Source: Setaria digitata
Lineage: Eukaryota; Nematoda; Chromadorea; Rhabditida; Setariidae
NCBI GenBank assembly: GCA_003640385.1
Contig: RCAB01000183.1
Coordinates: forward strand, 1 to 64,000
DNA: 64,000 nucleotides
Direction: 5' to 3'
A program made the translations under genes and the position numbers. Below the pieces are notes generated by a model that saw only the letters and a list, made by a program, of their open reading frames with translations, searched no databases and was not told the origin of the DNA. Shown one piece after another: positions 13,401-26,595 of the stretch; the stretch's first letter is position 1, and each line of letters starts with the position of its first letter.

Positions 13401-16400
13401 AAATTCAACAAATTCTGCTTAGCTCTCATTTAAAAAAATATTCTTTAACTCTGTAGCATATTTCCAAGAAATTTACATAAGATTCAGATTTTTTTAGATT
13501 TATTCTACAGATTCTCACATAGTATTGACTAGATTAGTAGGTAACATAATTGTTGAAATAGATAAATTAAAAGAATAGCTCGTGAAAAACCATATTATAA
13601 ATAATAGTTGGATAATTAGATAGAGATGGTAAGTGAATTATAGTTAAAAATGATTTTAGGGACACTGTAAGCTAGGAACAAAATTAATGAGATGCTAAGT
13701 TACGGGAAAGAATTTGATATATGTATTAAATTTTAGAAAATGCAATCCGATAAAGCAAGCTATGAACAAATTTTTTAATGCCATTAAAAGGAAAGGTAAA
13801 AAAAAATATAAAATCTATCATGAACATCATGCAAACAAAGTAAAAGCTGAAATTCCAATGTATAATTATAGGATTTCAAATTTGTTAATCTATAAAAGCG
13901 TTCATAATACAATTTACTTGTTCATTACGTTCTTTTCTTTTTTTTTGAACAAATATGATATAGAATGGAAATTACCGAAAGTTTGTAGTGTCCATGAAAT
14001 TTGCTCATTTGCAGCAAATGAGGAAATTGATTGCAGTGTTTTAGCTTTAAGCATCATATAATCAAGCATGGTATATGTTGAGTTAAAGCATGGACTCTCA
14101 TAGGAACTAGCATTGCATACAATTGACGTATTCATGCCATTGATTCTGTTATGTGTTATCACCTTAAATATCTCATATTTTTGATATATTGATAAATAAT
14201 GAGGTAGAAAGTGATTATTGATAAAGTTAGCTGTATAACTAAATAACTACTCATTGGCTTTTCGATTTATATCAATATAGTAAAATAAAACAACTTAGGG
14301 CAATTTTAATAAAATTTTTAACGATTAAAAATTTAACCTGTGTTGTCATCGAAAATGGTCGACACATGAAAGCCATGAATACAAATATGAAATAGATCGC
14401 AAAACATGAGAAAGATAATGTAAAACTATAATGGTAATTTTTAGTTATTTTTTTCTTTTTTTTTAATAATTGATTTGCGTTCAGACCACACTCTAAGCAA
14501 AACAATGATCATTGTAAAAAGTAACAGAATTTTGTAACTTACTAGAAGTTATAGAGTATCCTGAAAATTTCTAAATTTTGATAAGTTCTGATCTTTTTGA
14601 GAAATTTTATTATTAGTTGAAGAATAAATCGGTGCAAAATAAATGCCCTATTATGATTTTATCGATGTAAAGATTTAAATTTAAGAATTTTTTTTTGTTA
14701 TTTTTTCAGGTTATGCAAGGTTAGTCATACTATCGACGTCCAAATGCTTCCCATTTGGCTTCCAGTAGTTCTTCTAATAATCCATCAAGAAGTTCCAAAT
14801 GTTTCGTTGTTTCCTAAAATTAAATTTCATCTCAAACAAAAAAGAAATAAAATATTGGACATAATGAAATAGTCAATAATAATTGGATAAAGAAATAAAA
14901 ACCGTTGAATCTACGCACAGCATACAATGAGTGAATAAAAGGTTTGGTACGTTGCTAACATTACCGAAATCTACCAAAGAAATGTAAATTACCATCGGAA
15001 AAAAATTGAAAGATTAAAAAATTTTCATATTCCATTTTTTTCTCTACGTAATTTGGCAAAAAAAAAAATTATTGCATTGTTTGACTTTTATAACTATTTA
15101 TGTATTTAATATTAAGTATATATTAGTGAATAAATGAAATATTTACTCCGTAAACAGTAAGAGACAGTGCGCTATCTTCATTCATTTCTCCAGTTTCTTG
15201 ACTTATTGTATCAATACGTGCTAATGGATATGCATAACTGCTTGCATTACCATACATCCAAACGACATCTGCTTCTAATTTTAGAATTTGTTCAAAGATC
15301 TGAAATCTATTAATTTGGCAATTAAATGTAAATTTGACAAAGTAAAAGATGTGAATAGTCAAACAATCATGCAAACAAGGCTAAGTGATATCCAAATTGT
15401 AGCATAAATTAAATAGCCAAATTACATTGAACGGTGAAAAAACATAGCAAAACTTTGTTGATTTTAAAGAGAAGTTACAGATTAAAACTTCATGGAATAA
15501 TTACCTTATTTCATAATTTAATAATATGCGTTTACCTCTTTCTTTCCCAGATGTGCTGCCAAAGTGAGAGGTGTTAAATTTTGTTTGTTGACTATTTGCA
15601 GTTTAGCACCCATATCATAGGATAACTTAATCATTTCCTGATAAAATTTCAGTAAAATTTTCTCTTTTTTTTGCTTTTTTGTTCTGATAATAAAAATGAT
15701 CAAAAATATGTTAAGAAGTCGTAAACTTGAAATTTTAAAAATTTTGAAAATAAAGTCTTCAAAAAATAAAAAAAAAAAAAACCATAAAAATTTTTCTACT
15801 AAGCAGACAGTCTGCATGCACTTTTTTGACTAGAACAGGTGAATTAACAGTAATTTTTAAAGAAAATAAAAATTTAAATTTAATTGCGTCATTTACTGGA
15901 TGTTCATGGATAACAGCAAGATGAAGGACTGTATTTCCGTTTGTGTCCTTCTGATTTAGATCAGCTTTCTTAGCAACTAATAATCGAAAGCAATCAGTTT
16001 GATTAATGCAAGCCGCAAATGATAATGGATATTCGCCAAAATACATTCGCCTGAATATTTAAACTTAATTCATATAAAAATTTAAATTTTTTGGTAAATT
16101 TATTACTAAAAAAACTTTAAATAAACCATTTGTGTTTAAATTTATCGCTAAAAAAATGCATTTGTAACTTCCCAATCCCTTTATTTTATTTTAATAGGTA
16201 CGACTAAAACTTTAACGGGCTAAAAACAAAAAAGTGTCAACTTTTCATCAGTATATCCAAATTATTCCACTAATCTCTAAATCTTCTCAACCCACACTAA
16301 AATCCCTAAATGTTCTTATTACTTCCAGTTTTCTCCTTGAAAATTATCTCTTTAAATCTGTAAAATTACAAAAGAGAAAAACAAACAACTGTTAATGCAT

Positions 16401-18570
16401 TCCATACTTTCTATTTTTATCGTTTTCCTACAATTCTTATTTCGAATTAGTAATTGTTAAATAATAACTTTTCTAAATGCATGAACCATTATTATTATAA
16501 TTTTCAAATACTTTTTGGCTTTAATTTCTATCAAAAATAACCCCGTCCCGATACAATGCTATTGATTTCTCGCTTATATCAATTATTGTTATTATTACTA
16601 TTATTGTTAGAGGCTTATCACCGCTAATGATCATTAACAATCAAACTGTTTGAAAGAAATAGTTACATGCTGCTCCAGCAGCTGAATAATTCTTCGCTTA
16701 CCCGGTATAGCAAGTTTTTAGACTAAGTTCCACGTATTCATGTTCCAAAGAATCAGTACGACTACTTTTCTGATCATCAGGACAAAATGATGCACCGTAA
16801 CAGCGCTGATTGATGTTAGCACCATGTCGTAATAAAAAACTAACCATTTCCGGATCTTCATTTACTATAGCTTGATGTAACGGTGATAAGCCTATAATAA
16901 CAATGATAAATGCTGTTATATCATTAATTAATTTTTTTTGACTGCATGTTTTAATCGTATTTTTATCCAATTATTAGTTTAATTAATGCCAATTAATGAA
17001 AACATTCCTTTTTTTCTTTTTTCTTTCTTTTATTTCTATGCTTTATCATTTCAAATATTTCATTTTCAAAATGCGCCACTTATTTTCCTAGCAAAATGGT
17101 GTCAACTTTTTAAAATACGAAAAAGACTGTAAATAATTGGTAAGACAAATGCTATCAAATAGTTTATTATTTTATCCAGTCAATCATACCGTAGTAATTT
17201 TCACTGATAAAGATATCATTGACAAGTTTTGGATATATTTTGATTAAATGACGAGCCAAATGACTGTGTATTTCAGTTCCTTGTAATAAACATAAACCAA
17301 CAAGATTCTCGCCCATATTACCGCGCTCATCTAACTTCCACACAACTTCACGATACTTTGAATCCGCATCACCCCGTCGTCCACCACCTTCCAGAAGTTT
17401 TAATGCTGCAGAATTGATAACTGATAATCGTAATAATTAATTAAAGAGTTAAAAAATGTTGATAATGAGTTAATGATACACTTATCAGTATTCCTAATAA
17501 TCTCAGTTATAAATTTTATCACAATTTGTAATTTTGCATGTTTCTTGCTTAATTATTGTTATAATTTATCACAATTTTTATGAGTTAACAGATAACGAAT
17601 TAAAGAATTTTTACGTCATACATATTTCTTCTATTTCTGATACATAATGTATAAATTAAGTATTAATTTATTTATCAATAAACTTATCCACTTCAGATAA
17701 AATTTTACCCTTTTTTAAATCGCCTTGATTTTCGCCTTCTTGATTAAAATCATCCAAAATATTTGGGCCACTTTTACCCTTTCCTTTCTTACGCTTCAAT
17801 GCGCTTAACATTGCATTACGTTCTTTATTACGAATTTTTACCAATTCAGAAACTGCTACCATTTTACCTTTACCAGAATTATACATAAAATTTTTGATCT
17901 GAAATTAAATTTTATTATATTAATCATTTCTTTTTTAGTTACTCATTCGATAGAACTTCTTTCTTTTTTCATTTTAACTCATTTATTGTTTGTCGGTATT
18001 TTTTAAAAAAGGAAGGATTGGATAACTTTGAATATTCATATTTTTACTCTTAATGTTTATCATTTTTGTTCTTCGAGTCAGTCGTTCCTTTCATCAAAAA
18101 TAATCGCGCTTCAAAAGATGATTTGTCGTACATTAACCAAAATAATCACTACTGCTTCACATTGCTGTTGATTTTATTTCAGAAATAAAATTTTATGGAA
18201 TTATAACTTTTTGCAATTTTCTGTATAGAAACTCTGGAAACTCTATTTTCATTTTTTATTCTGGATATTTCATTTCATTTTTTTTTTTAATAAGGTTTTT
18301 CTTTTTTTGTTCGTTTTGGAAAAATTAAAATACATTCCAAATTAAATTTTTTTAATTTCGCTCAGGAATATAAACTAAAAGGGAAGAATCTAAAACCTTT
18401 GAATCAATTAATTCATCGATTTGAGAATAATCACCGCTATTTTTGGCTTGCCACATAGCAGGTAACAATTCGCCACCACCATGAATATCAACGTATCGGT
18501 ACAAACGAGGCTGATCACTTCCTTTCGGTTTACCATCATCCTCTTTTGTCGATGATTCCCGATTGCCCAT
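8812..18570 (-). CDS. osm-9: TRPV channel, OSM-9/OCR type
   Basis: Sensory TRPV cation channel; in nematodes OSM-9/OCR proteins act in ciliated sensory neurons. Exons in transcript order: 18397-18570, 17709-17898, 17190-17405, 16702-16891, 15897-16050, 15536-15637, 15147-15299, 14731-14813, 14338-14425, 13976-14162, 12668-12735, 11925-12032, 11564-11730, 11218-11327, 10661-10854, 9979-10095, 9433-9564, 9059-9154, 8812-8901. They sum to 2619 nt (872 residues) with all phases agreeing. Residues about 170-410 are ankyrin repeats ([38 protein letters not shown]). S1 is about 420-445, S2-S5 about 536-662, the pore filter GEF about 706-708, and S6 carries [17 protein letters not shown] (about 738-754). 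A conserved [13 protein letters not shown] tail follows. The start MGNRESS fits N-myristoylation. Exons 11 and 15 use AAAG and GAAG acceptors. TRPV is certain; OSM-9 rather than OCR is my judgement from the S6 and tail. Confidence 0.88.
10285..10407. repeat. AT microsatellite with nested palindromes
   Basis: Lies in the TRPV intron between the pore exon and the S6 exon. Contains a 36-bp inverted repeat (10285-10320, arms agtttaattaaatatat), then (TA)n tracts and a second palindrome at 10335-10364 with arms gcttac/gtaagc around TA repeats. It is a likely site of length polymorphism or cruciform extrusion. Confidence 0.8.
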
Positions 18571-21204
18571 TTATTGGTGTGCAAAAAAGGCAGTTATTAT
18601 ATTTTGCAAACAAACAAATTAAAAAAAAAACTAAATTACCGAATTAAACATTGATATTTGATAATATAACAGTGTCAAAAAATATCCCATAATAAAAAAT
18701 AGCAATCCAGAACATGTTATCAGTTATTAATCATTTAGAACACTTTTTTATTTATTTGTTTATTTACATTATTTACATGTATATAAATAAATCAAAAAAA
18801 TATTTATGTTTCATAATATTGTAACAAAATTAGTAATGGAAAATGATATCGTAAAATTAAATTTTCTTCTAATATCATGAGACAAACTTTTCAGGTAATA
18901 TCTAATAATTTAATTTTGCAAACATCGTGTAGAAATTCTAAATTCCAAACAAAATATTCCAAAAAAAAAAAAAAACTTTTTTTCAGAAAATTTAGCCGCA
19001 TAATGATAGCTACAAAATTTAGCTATAAGATATTACCTGAGAGGTTTATCTGTATGATATTATCAAAAAATTTAATTTTATGACATCATCCGAAAAATTA
19101 ACTTTACAAAATCACTAAAAATGCGGAAACAATCTGATATGAAAAACAGAACTAAGCGCAATAAATTTTTAAAATTGTTCCTAGTTAAGATTAATAATAG
19201 TATAGCAGTATCAGCTGTACTATTCGCACGAATAATATGTTACTTATTCATCAATCCAATTGCTTTCGAATGCAGGAAATTTTTGATAAATGAATAAAGG
19301 TGGATTTTTATGAAATCTAATTAAATTCTTTTCCTACTGATCATTTTTCTCGTTTAATTCTGCACTTTTACGATAGAAACGAACAAAATAAAACAAATAC
19401 TTATCGCTCTGACTTACCAATTCACTTTTTTTCCTTCTATCCCAGTGTTAGGTATATTTTATGGTAATAATTGGTTGCTAACCAATTTTTTCCCAACATT
19501 TAATGTTTATATCATTTTCTTTCGCCTTTTTTTTTCACATTTTCACTTAATTTATTTTTTTTTAATCTAAATTTCAAATATAGTAAAATCTATTCGCCAT
19601 AACAGGTAGAGAGAAAAAAGGCTGCTTGGAGATTTTCAAAACACGTTTGAATTTTTAATGGAGAGAAAAGCGTAGTATTTCGAATTAAACATTTTAGACA
19701 AGAAGGCAGGTGTTTCAAACATGTTTTGTAATGATTAGACTGATTTTAGAGCAATAAATTTGATTTTAGTTAAAAAAAAAAGACATGTGATGGGACTCTA
19801 AAAAACATTATGGTGTATGAATAAAAATTGTTTTGAATTTCAGTTGTAATGGATATTGGATGTTGAATTAGACATTAAGCAAACCTTATGAAGCCAATTT
19901 TACTTTATTCTATTTTTGATACTGCAGATTTAAAATTTATATTTCAATACTAACTTATGTTAAACTCTAATGAAAAAAGGGTAAAGTAAACATAGTCAAC
20001 TGGATTCAATTTTTGACTTCCGAAATTCTTATCCACATTATTTTGATTTTATTCACTATGTTTGATCTGATTGCTAATGATTAATAATTACTTGAAACGT
20101 CTTGAATAATTTACTGATAAACTACTAAACTGTTGCATTAGGATAAATTACTATTGAAATCGAATTCATTGTAAATGGCACTAGGTTACTTGAGTTCTAA
20201 TACAAATTAGATCGGTATTCGCTTGAGAGGCAATAATAAGATTTATCATATTTATCTTTGTAGCTATATCAACCAGCATTACAACCATCAATTTTATCAT
20301 ATTTATCTTCCCAACTGAAAACCAACTGTGTCACATTTATACAATAATAATCTGTAAATTTTAACTATATGCATTATTGCAACAATAAACAATCAATTTT
20401 ACCTAATTCTTTTTTCTGCAGTAGTTATTTGTTCATTTTATATCGGTAATATGTAGCATAAAATATTATTGCAACATTCCATCTTAGTGCTTTTAAGCAA
20501 AATGGAACATAAACCTATTTACATAAAATTTATGTATTAAAAAAAATATTAGTACGAATACATTTCAGGACAAATTTTATGGTGGAAAAATTTTCTTTAA
20601 ATATTTGCAACTTCAAGAAAAAATAAATAAATAAGCAAAAAACAAATTATTTATTCTTCAATTCTATGCAAATTGAAATGAGTATCGAGAAATATTTCAC
20701 AGTTCATTTCTTAAATTTCCAGGCTATTAGTGTAATTGATTATCTTTTCCTCTACATGAAATCATAAAGAAATTAAAATTCACTAGCAGTTTGCTACCTT
20801 ATTTAGATAATTTGGTTTAATTATGCTAATAAGTAGATATGGGAATTACCAACATTGCTGAATTATTTAGTTAAAGCATTTTTGTTTTTTCTATAACTGT
20901 GATGTTATAGGCGTAAAAATAAAATATTCTGGAAGTTAAAAAAATTCATTTGCATCCTCTTATTTAATTTTTTCTTCATGAAGGTATATTTTACATAAAA
21001 AATGAGAATTTCATTTTAAGTGATATTTCATAAAGATTACTAAGAAAAAGGAATTTATTCAAATGCAATTGTTTGAGTGATAAATACTAATGTCTTGCTT
21101 AATCAACATAACGCAGGATTTGCTTCAGTTGGAAATGTTGAAAGTTGTAGTACATGAGGATAACACATAAATCGTAAAATAATTTTAAGAACGATTTCAT
21201 CTAA
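18571..21204. other. Upstream of TRPV gene, no gene seen
   Basis: Sequence 5' of the minus-strand TRPV start codon, so it should contain that promoter. I see no recognisable coding exon. An open frame at 18877-19083 (+) is Lys/Ile/Phe-rich and contains an A13 run, so I treat it as chance. Confidence 0.45.
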
Positions 21205-21982
21205 ATGGACAATTTAAAAGGTGCTGAAGGAGATGATCATGATTTGAAAGAAATCAACGTTAGCAAAAGGTAAAACTAAAGCGCTGGCTAGAGTTTTTAC
21301 AAATAAATGTTAATTTAAATTAGAAAACTTATATACAATTATTAATTTTAAATTGATCTAATATGTTATTAAAAAAGCGCCTTAACATATGAAGTTTTAA
21401 TGAATAAGATGGAACAAAAAAAAACTGAAATTTTAAGATTAATGGAATAAGATGCGGCAAAAGTATTGGATTAGATTAAATGAGCTGAAAGAAAATATTT
21501 TGAAGGAAAACAAAATGGATTTCAGAAAAGACGAGGATGACGAAAAAATTACTACGCGCCAAAAATTACACGAAAATTTTTTTAAAAAACATGCTTTGTA
21601 ACTTAGCAAAAGTGATTTTCTTTATGCTAAAAAGAAAAAAGAAAAGAAGTAATTAATAGCAAAAGCTTAAAAATCATTTTTCGTTCATAAATGAAACATT
21701 TATCGGTTAACTTTATAGATTACACAAACATACAATCCAATTTTAACAAATTTTTACTATTAAATTGCTCATAATCAATATCAAATACCGAAAAAATACA
21801 TATGAAGTCAACGACAGAAAAATGTTTTTTACCTGGAGAAAACATGAAATTCATGGAACATATTCACGAGAACAAGAAAGTTTCAAAATTAATTGATATT
21901 TGAGCTATCTCAAATTCCAAATGATATCAAGCCAATAATTGAAGATGAACAATCTCAAGATATTATGGACTATCGTTGGTAA
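21205..21982 (+). other. Cluster of short coding-like ORFs, possible unknown gene or pseudogene
   Basis: Four short frames on the same strand have a polar, protein-like composition unlike the flanking DNA. (1) 21205-21269 starts with ATG, reads MDNLKGAEGDDHDLKEI and ends at a good donor (aaaag|gtaaaa). (2) 21452-21601 is 49 residues rich in Lys/Glu/Asp (MRQKYWIRLNELKENI, then KDEDDEKITTRQK). (3) 21802-21903 is 33 residues (MKSTTEKCFLPGENMKF). (4) 21902-21982 overlaps it in another frame and reads ELSQIPNDIKPIIEDEQ. I could not join them with convincing acceptors, and (3) to (4) would need a frameshift. It may be a fast-evolving multi-exon gene or a decaying copy. I do not recognise a family. 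Confidence 0.3.
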
Positions 21983-24900
21983 TATATATATGGTTAGGCT
22001 ATATAATTTTATCAAATGATAACCAAACAAATCAGGCTAATGAACAAATAATGAGTTAATTGATTAGTTCTGGCTACTGAGTGATATCATTAACCTGTTT
22101 TTAAATAATGAAAAATAAAATATTTCATGCTTGAAATTATAATGTATTGATCAGTCCATAAATCTTACTATTTGACAAATCATCGCATATGGCGGCTAAC
22201 TGATTTTCTTTAGGTAAATTAATGATGCACATTAACAGATATGTCGTAATCGCATATTATTCATTAATTACTCTATATAATTAGTTGAAATTGTGGGGCA
22301 TCAACTAGTTAATTAATATGTCTTTTGATCATAAATTACTGCCGAAAATTAATTGTCATCACCTAACTTTACTAGCAGATCAACTAGTGCCCTTCTTTGA
22401 TCAGCACGCTATCGCTACCATTTCTAAAGCTCTTAGGTAATCAGAAAGTTCCAGTACAATGATTTGCAGCAATTATTTCTACTGATTGATGATAAGATAG
22501 CGCTGGTGCCATCACTATCTATTTCTCGGTGATTATGCTGATCTGCTGATCGCGGGTCGTAATTTACCGAAATTCACTTTTTGCTTATTCAGTTAAAATT
22601 GATTTGTCCAAAAATGGTTCAAATTTCTGTTTATTTATAATACTTCGCATGAAAGTTAAATTAAGGCAAATAATTTTTCATTAGTTTTTGCTAATTATAA
22701 TTACTTTCAATACTACCTGTGTAATCAAGCCTGACAAGATCTTGCTTACTTCATTTCCCACACAGCATTTTTGTTTTTTTTCTTTTTTTGCAAGCCTTCA
22801 TTGTTATTTTAATTTAATCAATATGTTCCATTAAAAAACTTTAATTTTGCTCATTAATACATCCAATTTACAATTAGTTGTGAATGAAAAGCAAGGACAG
22901 GACAAATCTGTTGAAGTTAAAAAATTTTTCAAATAAAAAATTGGTATTCCAAATTAACACCTATATTTCTCTGCAAATTACTTAAAGTTTAATTTAATCA
23001 TAATTTATTCTGCTATGTGTGCTTATTTGTTTGTGCATTTTTTTGAGCAGTTGTAAATTCTGCAAATTTTAGTTCACAGTTGAAAATTGAAATTTTTACT
23101 GCTACTATCTTTTTAAATGTATAATTAATTTTCTTTCATTTTGGCAAAGTTTTTGCTCCATCCCAGCTTTGCATCCGATATAACATAATCTTAAAAGCAG
23201 TTACAATTCAATCTATTACGTGATAATCATAATTAACCATGATTATGGCATAATCATGAATTAAGCAATTTATTGATTGGTTGTTGTTGTGTACGTAAAT
23301 TTTGATTTTAAATGAGCTTATTTCTGTATTGTGTATAAATTTGCTGATAATAGAGAAAAAAGCAAAATAAGTTTTTCTTAATCATATCTTATCCATGATA
23401 GAAATAGATAGTTCAAATTTTATGCAAAGGGGTAAATAACTTAAAAACTTATTGACAGTTTTCATTAAGTACTAATACTGGACCTTTACTATTAATACTC
23501 TCATTACTAGCAATTAGAATTTTGATGATGAGAAATGCTACAAAGCACAAAGGTGGTATTGCTTGTAAGAAATCCTATACTTTGTTCAAGAGAAAAAAAA
23601 CAATTTACTCATCAAGATAAAATTAATTTATTAGTTAGTTAATCGATGGGATAAAAATTTTATATTAATAACGTTGGAATGGAATTAATGTTGACTTCTT
23701 GGTTAATTATATTAAACAACGTTTAATGAATTAATTGCATTACGAGACCGATCGCAGCAGTGGAAGGGTTGCCTTTAATACGTGATTCACTTTGGTTAGA
23801 TTCAATTATTTGTCTTAATGGTTTAACAAAAAATACTATACGCGCTATTGTTGTAAAGATGTCTCATCAAAACATGTGGAAAATTTAATTGGCGTCTGAT
23901 TGTTCTCCTCATCAAGTTATCACATTAATTATTATCTTTATTTATAAGTAACAAATACTTGTCCTACTTTTAATTTATTAATTTATAATATCGTTAGACA
24001 TTGTTATCATCATCATCATCATCAAAATTTACCATCAATCTGAGTTTCAAAATCTATTCATTGAGAAATTATCAAGAAAAAATTTTAAATATCTTTTTAA
24101 TAATTAATGTATTTTAATATTAAATTAATAACAACATATACATTTTCATTTTAATTGCGCACGACACATAAATGCATGGAAGTTACATTAAACATTTAAA
24201 TTATAGTTTGGGGATCAGTGATGATTTTCTTTAGCATTTCAGTTAGCAAATTTCAAAATTTCAAAATTGAGTGACTTTTGCAAAAGAATAAATGTATTTT
24301 TTAAAATGCTTGGCTATTGTCTACTATTAAGAAAAATGCAAAAGAAAAAATCAAATTTAAATCAAACGTAATGCAAATAATAAAAAAACTTACTGATATA
24401 AACAATAATTTAAAAAAAATTATTTTTAAATCTTCCCCAGCTTCATTTTCCAGGCAATCAATCAATTGCCATTAATGAAACAAAAAAATTGAAGAGAAAA
24501 GAAATATTTAGAACCAATAAGGGAGTGGTAATGATTATTGATGAAAATCTGAAGACTGACTTCCTCATTCTTCAATCGTCAACATAAAAGCAAATGGTAT
24601 ATTTAAAATGGATAACTTTCTTCTTCATAATATTAGGAGATTAAAAGACTTTTTTTTACAGCTGCACTTTTCTTTAACAAAATTTTTGTAAACTGCAAGT
24701 TTTATTTCATTTTAGATGATATAATTTACTCTCTACTTCAAATAGAAATATCGCTTACATTTTAGAAAGGAAATTTTTCTTTTTACAATTACTGTCATTT
24801 TCAAATAAAATTTAAGGTCATAACAAATCTATTAATTCATATCAGCGTATGTAAAAGGAAAATAGTGTTGTCACGAAGGAAATTCTTACATGTGAGGATC

Positions 24901-26595
24901 AGAAAAAGTAGCTGTTTATGATCCAAATGAAAACAAACAAATGTGTGGACAAACTTCTTTCCAATATTTTTTTTTGATTTCTTCTATCTAAATCTTTTTC
25001 ACTAACGAATTTTTTCCTTTCTCCTTTTCTTTTTGATTGTTGCATTACATTAAAAAAAAGATTCCAAAAAACAAGGACAAAAAGGCAGTTCAAGAGAATT
25101 TCTTAGCAAATTAAAATACATCACTTTTCAAAACATGCTTATGACAAATTTTTACAATTTGAAAGTCAAGACATTCCTTTTTTTTTTTTTGTAAAATGGC
25201 TTTATTCTACACTTCACCTGTAACTCATCTATTTCAGTAAATTCATTTTATAAGGTTTTAATATTTTATGCGCTTATTGCTGTGAAATTTACATCGTAAT
25301 CTGAAGGCAAGCATAACTGAACATCAATTTCGTGAATAAAAGAACGAATAAAAGGAAGTTTTATTTTAAATATTGATATTGTGGAAATTTCTGAAAGAGC
25401 AAAAACGAAATGAATCAAAATTACAGAAAAGAAATTAAAGTTTTTTTATCATAGCGTGCAAATAAGGGGAACCAGGGAAAAAATATAAAATAATTGAAAT
25501 ATTCATATCAGGATACATTCTGCTAATTGTTAGACATAAATTTAGTAATATATTGGAATTTCAGTTGAGGGATTTTTGAAATTATATTTAATGATCGCAG
25601 ATTACAACTTCTTCATTTTCCTTCATATTACTAAACTTGATGCATCTTACTTCTTACTGGTAACGAAAGGATAGGAGTGAATTGATAATCACATATTTGT
25701 ATGGAAATGTTAAAATCAAATTGACTTTCTGAAACGAGGCAAACGATATCAACAACAATCAAGAAGGCGACATCAGCGTAAAGTGGAAAATCAAGATTTT
25801 TTCGGAAAAAATTATAAACCGGAATTAGAAATATAACATATTAACTTCTAAATTCCAAAAAGCACAATTTGAGTGTCATATAACTTAATAAGAAAGTGGT
25901 AGACAGAGACCTTACATTGCGACGGTGTGGGAAGTTTTTTAAAAAGTGTCGACTTAGGCATATTACGTTAGGCATACTCAAAGTCATTTTTCTGAGAGTA
26001 GTTTCATCAGTATCGGTAGTTAACCATTTTTTTTAATGATTAAGCTAAACTAATAGCATGACAACAGTTTACAAATTCAGTGAAAAAATTACAAAAAAGA
26101 GTAAATTATAAAAAAAAAAAAACAAATTCAGGTAACTTCTTAACCAATACATATCAGAATTTTCATACTCGGCTGATATCATGTAAATCATGGCAGAATT
26201 GATAACTCAGAGAACAAGATAATGATTTCAAATACAGTTAAATATCACCATACTTTGACAAACACCTGTAACACAAAACGAACAAATGAGTAGCACTATG
26301 ATTACACATTTGAAATATGCAAATTATTTATCCAATTCTTCCGAAACAAGTATATTAATATTATTTGAAGACATTTACAGAACTACAAGGTGTTGGAAAT
26401 TGAGAAGTATAGGAAGGCCAACTTCTTAAGCCTTTCAAAAATATCCAAAATCAGTGAAAAATATAAATTCATGCTAAATGCAGACGTGAAATACAGCAGC
26501 AAACTCACCAGCTTTAGTCAGATTATTTATAAAAGGCTAATGAGTAGAAAAGCAAAGACTGAAAAAAAAGACAAAATTTTTTTTAGAAATAAAAT
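21983..26595. other. Intergenic, no gene seen
   Basis: AT-rich sequence downstream of uba-2. 22190-22560 is less AT-rich than its surroundings, with several gatc-containing motifs, but has no open frame of note. A short (CAT)n microsatellite lies near 24007-24024. The minus-strand frame at 24899-25093 is Phe/Lys-rich and looks like chance. Confidence 0.45.

Noticed and set aside
13714..14061. 115-codon plus-strand frame
   Set aside because: Largely antisense to the TRPV exon for the S1-S2 loop; that exon fits in phase between S1 and S2.
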